Shown here piece by piece: positions 7,499 to 11,424 of a stretch of DNA of 11,424 nucleotides. The position numbers were made by a program, and so were the translations under genes. Source of the DNA: Lysobacter antibioticus (lineage in GTDB: Bacteria > Pseudomonadota > Gammaproteobacteria > Xanthomonadales > Xanthomonadaceae); contig NZ_CP013141.1 of NCBI RefSeq assembly GCF_001442535.1, forward strand, positions 5,685,763-5,697,186, given 5' to 3'. Numbering within the stretch: the first letter of the stretch is position 1; each line of letters begins with the position of its first letter. Below the pieces are notes generated by a model, which made no database searches, had not been told where the DNA came from, and saw nothing but the letters and a program-made list of their open reading frames with translations.

Positions 7499-7593
7499 TC
7501 TGACTGACCTGCCTGATCCGGTGGTGCCCGAGCTGGTCAGTGCGCAGTCCGATCCGCTAACGAGAGAGAAGCGACCCGCAGGCATGCCGAGCG

Positions 7594-8001
7594 ATGCGTC
7601 CGATGGATAGAGAAGAAGAGGCCTGCCGTAGCGTTTACCGCGGAACCGTGAACCGGGGCGACCTGTTCTGGGTGCCGCCCGATCCGTCGCGAGGCTCGGT
7701 GCCCGGCGTCGCCCATCCGCACGTCGTGGTGCAGGACGATCTCTTCAATCACTCGCGCATCAGCACCGTGGTCGTCTGCGCCTTGAGCTCGAACATCGGC
7801 CGGATCAGCGAGCCCGGGAACGTATTGCTGGAGTTGGGCGAGGGCGGTCTGGCTAAGCAGAGCGTGGTGGTTGTTTCGCAGGTGTCGTCGATCTACAAGA
7901 CGCGGCTAGGCGAGTACATCGGTGCCTTGTCCGAGGAACGCGTGGCCCAGGTGTTGGCGGGAATGCGTTTCCTGCAAACATCGTTCTTCAATCGCGGTTG
8001 A
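7594..8001 (+). CDS. Solitary MazF/PemK-family toxin (endoribonuclease)
   Basis: This protein has 135 residues from the first ATG. Family features in order are RGDLFWV (about 20-26), the PGVAHPHVVVQDD segment (37-49), where most members have Arg-Pro and this one has His-Pro, a TVVVCALSSNIGR strand (58-70), and NVLLELGEGGLAKQSVVVVSQ (about 76-96) leading to IYKTRLGEYIGALS. MazF toxins are ribosome-independent mRNA interferases neutralised by a small antitoxin normally encoded just upstream. None is visible here: the 95 nt before the gene hold no credible antitoxin ORF. The start is uncertain. ATG 7603 (132 aa) and GTG 7648 (117 aa, beginning MNRGDLFWV) are also possible, and the last fits the usual family length best. 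No start has a clear ribosome site. Confidence 0.82.
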   Translation: MRPMDREEEACRSVYRGTVNRGDLFWVPPDPSRGSVPGVAHPHVVVQDDLFNHSRISTVVVCALSSNIGRISEPGNVLLELGEGGLAKQSVVVVSQVSSIYKTRLGEYIGALSEERVAQVLAGMRFLQTSFFNRG

Positions 8002-8135
8002 TGCCGGCGATTGTCCGCTGTGCGTACGAACCTGAGCGGTCTGTCGCGTACTGCGCTCAAACGCCAGCAGTCGTCGTGGCCGCGCGCTCGGCCAGCAAGG
8101 CGCGTACGTTCGGCGTCCTGGCCAATGCGGCAGAG

Positions 8136-8261
8136 TCAAAGCCCGGAGCCGTCATGCACGGCTTCGATCGCATCGGACGATTCGAGTGCGCGCATCAGCA
8201 TGCACAGGTCCGGGTATCGTTCTTGATGCCTGTCTCCGCGAATCTTCTGCATGTCGTCCAT
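8136..8261 (-). CDS. Possible small ORF or gene remnant, 41 aa
   Basis: A minus-strand ORF of 41 codons begins MDDMQKIRGDRHQ and continues through YPDLCMLMRALESSDAIEAV to GSGL and a TGA at 8136-8138. The composition and amphipathic pattern look more protein-like than the frames around it. It occupies the otherwise empty gap between the MazF-like gene (convergent with it) and the 2H gene, whose ATG it overlaps divergently by 11 nt. GTG codons allow a slightly longer N-terminus before an upstream TAA. No family is recognised and no clear ribosome site is seen. It could be a short real gene, the tail of a lost gene, or chance. Confidence 0.25.
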   Translation of the reverse strand: MDDMQKIRGDRHQERYPDLCMLMRALESSDAIEAVHDGSGL

Positions 8262-8682
8262 CTGGCTTGCCACCACCGGCACCCTGCGTTACAGCCCGCC
8301 ATTGGGCCGCGGCGGCCACACCCGTCGCGACGGCGGCAGTACCCAGTGGTGGCTGATCGTCGACGGCGACCCCGAGCTCGGCCGCTATCTGCGCCAGCAG
8401 TACTGGATCGGCCACCACCGCACGCGCAGCCTGCAGGCGCCGCTGTGGGGCACGCATGTCTCGGTGATTCGCGGCGAGACGCCGCCGCGGCCGACGGCCT
8501 GGAAACGCCTGGACGGGGCGACGGTGGCCTTCGACTACGATCCGCAGGCGCAGCAGACCCAAGGCTATGTCTGGTGCGCGGTGCGCTGCCCTGAGTTGCT
8601 CGATCTGCGCGAGGAACTCGGCCTGGCGCGCGAGCCGCAGCCGGCCTTGCATCTCACCATCGGCAATGCCCTGCCCGGATGA
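8251..8682 (+). CDS. 2H phosphoesterase-like protein
   Basis: This 143-residue cytosolic protein has the two H-x-(S/T)-hydrophobic motifs of the 2H phosphoesterase superfamily (LigT/2',5'-RNA ligase-like and cyclic phosphodiesterases): HVSV at 69-72 in GTHVSVIRGE, and HLTI at 134-137 in LHLTIGN near the C-terminus. The order Trp-rich strand (TQWWLIVD, 31-38), motif 1, a WKRLDG stretch, VWCAV strand, a Leu-rich helix (LLDLREELGL) and motif 2 fits a small single-domain member. I recall similar sequences in phage and accessory DNA, but this is memory, not a search. Such enzymes act on 2',3'-cyclic phosphate or 2'-5' linkages in RNA or nucleotides. The substrate here is unknown. The ATG at 8251 lacks a clear ribosome site. 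Confidence 0.72.
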   Translation: MSSIWLATTGTLRYSPPLGRGGHTRRDGGSTQWWLIVDGDPELGRYLRQQYWIGHHRTRSLQAPLWGTHVSVIRGETPPRPTAWKRLDGATVAFDYDPQAQQTQGYVWCAVRCPELLDLREELGLAREPQPALHLTIGNALPG

Positions 8683-8715
8683 GGCGGCGACGGAAAGCGG
8701 CAGAATGCCCCGCCA

Positions 8716-8733
8716 CGGCCGTTTCGACGGCCG
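8716..8733 (+). terminator. Perfect hairpin with TTCG loop after the 2H gene
   Basis: CGGCCGT (8716-8722), loop TTCG (8723-8726) and ACGGCCG (8727-8733) form a perfect 7-bp GC-rich stem 33 nt after the stop of the 2H gene. The following bases (CTATTCATGTTT) contain only scattered Ts, so this is not a classical intrinsic terminator. It may still end or stabilise the upstream transcript and separate the accessory block from mltB. The rest of the 195-nt gap before mltB is described with the promoter. Confidence 0.4.
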
Positions 8734-8842
8734 CTATTCATGTTTGCCGAAACGAACGCAGTGTCGTGACGGGTCGCGCCGGCCGCTTCCGATTCGACAA
8801 CCTGACATGAATAAAATCGGTTAAGTCCCGCAAACCCAAGGT

Positions 8843-8870
8843 TTTTTGCCCCGCTTTCGCGTGCTAACCT
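8843..8870 (+). promoter_or_regulatory. Possible promoter of mltB-rlpA placing the transcript start at the ATG
   Basis: An extended -10 element (TGC then TAACCT, 8862-8870) lies 16 nt downstream of a T-run usable as a weak -35 (TTTTTG, 8843-8848). The -10 ends only 7 nt before the mltB ATG, so transcription would begin at or next to the start codon. No ribosome site lies between them, in line with a leaderless message. A second AT-rich hexamer, TAAAAT at 8812-8817, could be an alternative -10 giving a roughly 60-nt leader, but its -35 is unclear. This is by eye only. Confidence 0.4.
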
Positions 8871-8877
8871 CGCCGCG

Positions 8878-10107
8878 ATGACCCGACGCCAAACTGCCCG
8901 TCGCGCCTTGTTTTGCGCACTCATGATCGCTCTGGCTGCCTGCGCCACGCAGACGCCGCCGATCCCGACGTCTACCCTCGCGGCCGCCCCGGCGCCGAAA
9001 CCGCCGGCACCCGCCGCCGCGCCGACGCCCGTCGTCGGCACGCCCGCGCTGCCCGACCCGGTCAAGCCGATGCCGCTGGCGCAGGCGCGCGCCGAGTTCG
9101 TGCGCGATACCGCCAGCCGCTACGGCGTCGATCCGGTCTACATCGAATCGGTGCTGGCCAAGGCGCAGATCCGCGAGGGCATCGTCGCGGCGATGTCGCG
9201 CCCGGCCGAGGCCAAGCCGTGGCGGGACTACCGCCCGATCTTCATCACCCAGGCCCGCATCGACGGCGGCCAGGCCTTCCTGGCCGAGCATCGCGCCCAG
9301 TTGGCGCGGGTCGAGGCCGCGACTGGCGTGCCGGCCGAGATCATCGTCTCGATCATCGGCGTGGAAACCAGCTTCGGCAAAAACACCGGCAAGTACTCGG
9401 TGGTCGATGCGCTCTACACCCTGGCGTTCGCCTATCCGCGCAGCGGCGACCCGGCCAAGGCCGACCGCGAGAACCGCCGCGAGGCCTTCTTCCGCGGCGA
9501 GCTGGCGCAGCTGTTCGCGCTCGGCAAGGAAGAGCAGATCGACATCACCAACCTGATCGGCAGCTATGCCGGGGCGATGGGCTGGGGCCAGTTCATGCCG
9601 TCGAGCTACCGCGAGTTCGCGGTCGACGGCAATGCCGACGGCAAGCGCAATCTGTTCAGCGACCTGGACGACGTGTTCTTCTCGGTCGCCAATTACTTCG
9701 TCAAGAAGGGGGGCTGGGTGCGCGGCGGCCCGGTGACGGTGCGCGCCAATCGCGACGCGAGCGCGCAGGACTTCGTCCCCGACAGCATGGACCCGGTGTA
9801 TTCGCTCAGCGACCTGGCCGCGCGCGGCTACCGTCCGCTGGGCACGGTGGCGCCGACCGAGACCGCGACGCTGCTGAACCTCGACGGCGTCAACGGTCCC
9901 GAATATTGGCTCGGTTTCCGCAACTTCTACGCGATCACCCGCTACAACATCTCCAAGCACTACGCGATGGCGGTGTATCAGCTTGCTGAGGCGATCGCCG
10001 GACGGGAGAATCCCTTGGCCACCGATATCGTCACTCCGCCCGCCGCGCTGGCCCAGCCCGCCGCTCCGGCAGTCCAGGCCCCCGCAATCAAGGCGCCGCA
10101 GGCATGA
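8878..10107 (+). CDS. mltB: MltB-type lytic murein transglycosylase, lipoprotein
   Basis: This protein has 409 residues. A lipoprotein signal ends in the lipobox LAAC with Cys22. The residue after Cys is Ala, not Asp, which fits outer-membrane sorting. A Pro/Ala-rich linker (about 26-62) precedes the GH103/SLT_2 catalytic domain (about 66-375). The catalytic acid is Glu163 in GVETSFGKNTGKY, matching Glu162 of E. coli MltB. Other landmarks are IGSYAGAMGWGQFMPSSY (227-244), a DGNADGKRNL stretch (250-259) and NISKHYAMAVYQLAEAI near the end. It cleaves glycan strands to 1,6-anhydro products in the periplasm. A short Ala/Pro tail follows. The ATG has no ribosome site and sits 7 nt after a possible -10. 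The stop overlaps the rlpA start (ATGA). Confidence 0.94.
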   Translation: MTRRQTARRALFCALMIALAACATQTPPIPTSTLAAAPAPKPPAPAAAPTPVVGTPALPDPVKPMPLAQARAEFVRDTASRYGVDPVYIESVLAKAQIREGIVAAMSRPAEAKPWRDYRPIFITQARIDGGQAFLAEHRAQLARVEAATGVPAEIIVSIIGVETSFGKNTGKYSVVDALYTLAFAYPRSGDPAKADRENRREAFFRGELAQLFALGKEEQIDITNLIGSYAGAMGWGQFMPSSYREFAVDGNADGKRNLFSDLDDVFFSVANYFVKKGGWVRGGPVTVRANRDASAQDFVPDSMDPVYSLSDLAARGYRPLGTVAPTETATLLNLDGVNGPEYWLGFRNFYAITRYNISKHYAMAVYQLAEAIAGRENPLATDIVTPPAALAQPAAPAVQAPAIKAPQA

Positions 10108-11424
10108 GCGGGCCGGGCACGAAGCGGCCGCCGATCGCGATGATCGGGCGGCTGGCCGCCGCCGTCCTGCCGCTGGCCCTGGTCGCCTGTGCCAGCGCAC
10201 CGAAGAAAGGTTCCTCCGAAGCCCTGGCCCTGCCGGAGCGCGATCGGGTCCATGCCAGCGGCCTGCCGTCGGCGCAGGCGCACGGCGGCCGCAAGAAGTC
10301 GCCGTACGCGCCGGCTCAGGAAGACCTGAGCAAGCGCGGCAACTACAAGGCCGGCGGCCTGTACGCGCCGGGCGTGTCCGACACCACGCCGACCTATATT
10401 CCCGACGTCGACGCGATTCCCGAGCCCGAGGTCGTCGCCGAGGCGCGCTCGCAGTTCGGCAACCGCTCGCCGTACAAGGTGCTCGGCAAGAGCTACAAGG
10501 TGCTCGATTCGCACGAGGACTACCTCGAGCGCGGCACCGCGTCCTACTACGGCCAGAAATTCCACGGCCGGCGCACCTCCAATCTGGAGGTGTACGACAT
10601 GTACGCCTTCACCGCCGCGCACAAATCGCTGCCGCTGCCGAGCTTCGCCCGCGTCACCAACCTCGACAACGGCAAGTCGGTGACCGTGCGCGTCAACGAC
10701 CGCGGCCCGTTCCACGACGGTCGCGTGATCGATCTCAGCTACGCCGCCGCGGTCAAGCTCGGCATCACCCAGCGCGGCACCGGCCGGGTCGAGGTGCGCG
10801 CGCTGCACCCGGGCGATGCCGCGCCGCCGGTCTACGCCAGCGCCGCCAACAACCCGCCGCCGTCGGCGCCGGCCAAGCCCAGCTCGCCGTCGGCCATCGA
10901 CCGCCTGGTCTCGGCCATGCCGATCGCCAGCGCCAATGCCGGCGAACTGCCGCCGGGCGTGCGCATCGCCACCGGCAAGCCGGCCACGCTCACCAGCACG
11001 CCCGCCAGTGCACCGGCCAGCGCGGCGGTCAAGACCACGGTCGCGACCGGCAAGCCCGTGGCCGCCGCCGCGGCGGTCAAGTCGGCCACGGCCGTCGCTT
11101 CCAAGGCCCCGGCGGCGTCGAGTGGCGGCAAGCTGCTGCCGGGTAACGACTATCGCTTCGACATGATGCAGAACGGCAAGTCGATGACGGCCGACGAGTT
11201 CGACACCTGGATGAAGTCGCGCCAGGTGCGGGTCGCCACCGGCAAGGGCGCCGAGATCGCCCCGCCCAAGCCGCTGACCCGCGCCGAGCAGCGGGCCATG
11301 GCCAAGCAGCAGAAGGAACAGGCCCGCGCCCTGGCCGCCGCGCAGAAGGCGGCGAAGAAGGCCGGCAAGGTCCCGCCCGCGACCGCCATCGCCGCCGCTT
11401 CGGCCGCGACGCTGCCGGCGCCCG
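10104..11424 (+). CDS. rlpA: RlpA septal-ring lytic transglycosylase lipoprotein (C-terminus cut by window)
   Basis: The frame is open from the ATG at 10104, which overlaps the mltB stop, to the window edge (440 codons, no stop). The signal ends in the lipobox LVAC with Cys29, so this is a lipoprotein. A long linker contains Tyr-rich SYKVLDSHEDYLERG before the double-psi beta-barrel domain (about 143-235) with TASYYGQKFHG, TAAHKSLPLPSFARVTN and VRVNDRGPFHDGRVIDLSYA. Glu162, His173 and Asp199 keep the spacing of the key Glu120, His131 and Asp157 of Pseudomonas aeruginosa RlpA, which cleaves denuded glycan. After the barrel come about 200 residues of Ala/Pro/Lys-rich sequence with repeated ATGK units and one conserved-looking stretch (DYRFDMMQNGKSM, then EFDTWMKSRQ). 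No SPOR domain appears before the cut. Confidence 0.92.
   Translation, partial: MSGPGTKRPPIAMIGRLAAAVLPLALVACASAPKKGSSEALALPERDRVHASGLPSAQAHGGRKKSPYAPAQEDLSKRGNYKAGGLYAPGVSDTTPTYIPDVDAIPEPEVVAEARSQFGNRSPYKVLGKSYKVLDSHEDYLERGTASYYGQKFHGRRTSNLEVYDMYAFTAAHKSLPLPSFARVTNLDNGKSVTVRVNDRGPFHDGRVIDLSYAAAVKLGITQRGTGRVEVRALHPGDAAPPVYASAANNPPPSAPAKPSSPSAIDRLVSAMPIASANAGELPPGVRIATGKPATLTSTPASAPASAAVKTTVATGKPVAAAAAVKSATAVASKAPAASSGGKLLPGNDYRFDMMQNGKSMTADEFDTWMKSRQVRVATGKGAEIAPPKPLTRAEQRAMAKQQKEQARALAAAQKAAKKAGKVPPATAIAAASAATLPAP

Noticed and set aside
7521..7610. 29-codon GTG-started ORF overlapping the MazF-like start, considered as an antitoxin
   Set aside because: It is too short for MazE/PemI, has no DNA-binding or toxin-wrapping pattern and no ribosome site.
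8830..8849. Imperfect hairpin AAACC-CAA-GGTTT followed by Ts, considered as a terminator before mltB
   Set aside because: The stem has only about five AT-rich pairs with a 3-nt loop, and it lies within the proposed promoter.
8821..10200. 459-codon minus-strand frame opposite mltB
   Set aside because: It is antisense to a certain GH103 gene, and its His/Arg/Gly/Ala composition is typical of shadow frames.

Overview
The window is high-GC DNA whose flanks carry the conserved gammaproteobacterial cell-elongation cluster in the order mreC (3' end only) - mreD - mrdA (PBP2) - rodA ... mltB - rlpA (5' part only). From general knowledge, this order (rod-shape genes followed by mltB and rlpA) is the xanthomonad arrangement. 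Together with the GC-rich codon choice and the Ala/Pro-rich protein tails, it points to a Lysobacter-like member of the Xanthomonadaceae. The genus is an inference.

Left block (1-3884, + strand): mreC, mreD, mrdA and rodA are packed with 1-4 nt overlaps (ATGA, TGATG, ATGA), so they are translationally coupled in one operon. They encode the elongasome: MreC and MreD scaffold it, RodA polymerises glycan strands from lipid II, and PBP2 cross-links them. Right block (8878-11424, + strand): mltB and rlpA encode two outer-membrane lipoprotein glycan-cleaving enzymes, again coupled by an ATGA overlap. A possible promoter sits directly in front of the mltB start codon.

Between rodA and mltB lie about 5 kb (3885-8877) of unrelated accessory genes in mixed orientation, mostly with less GC-biased codon use and weak or absent ribosome sites. 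In order they are: an exported TraB/TIKI-like protein (+); a small protein of an immunity-protein-like type (-), which is the second gene of a two-gene minus-strand operon; the first gene of that operon, an exported ChaN/erythromycin-esterase-like protein; a possible gene remnant in the divergent intergenic gap; a two-TM membrane protein of DUF3592-like layout (+); a solitary MazF/PemK-type toxin with no visible antitoxin (+); a possible 41-residue minus-strand ORF; and a protein with the two HxS/HxT motifs of 2H phosphoesterases (+).

The most interesting features are this accessory insertion in a core cell-wall locus, the two differently built TIKI/ChaN/EreA-superfamily exported proteins facing each other around an immunity-like gene, the orphan MazF, and the 2H phosphoesterase. 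I see no rRNA, tRNA, CRISPR array, transposase, integrase or clear attachment repeats.
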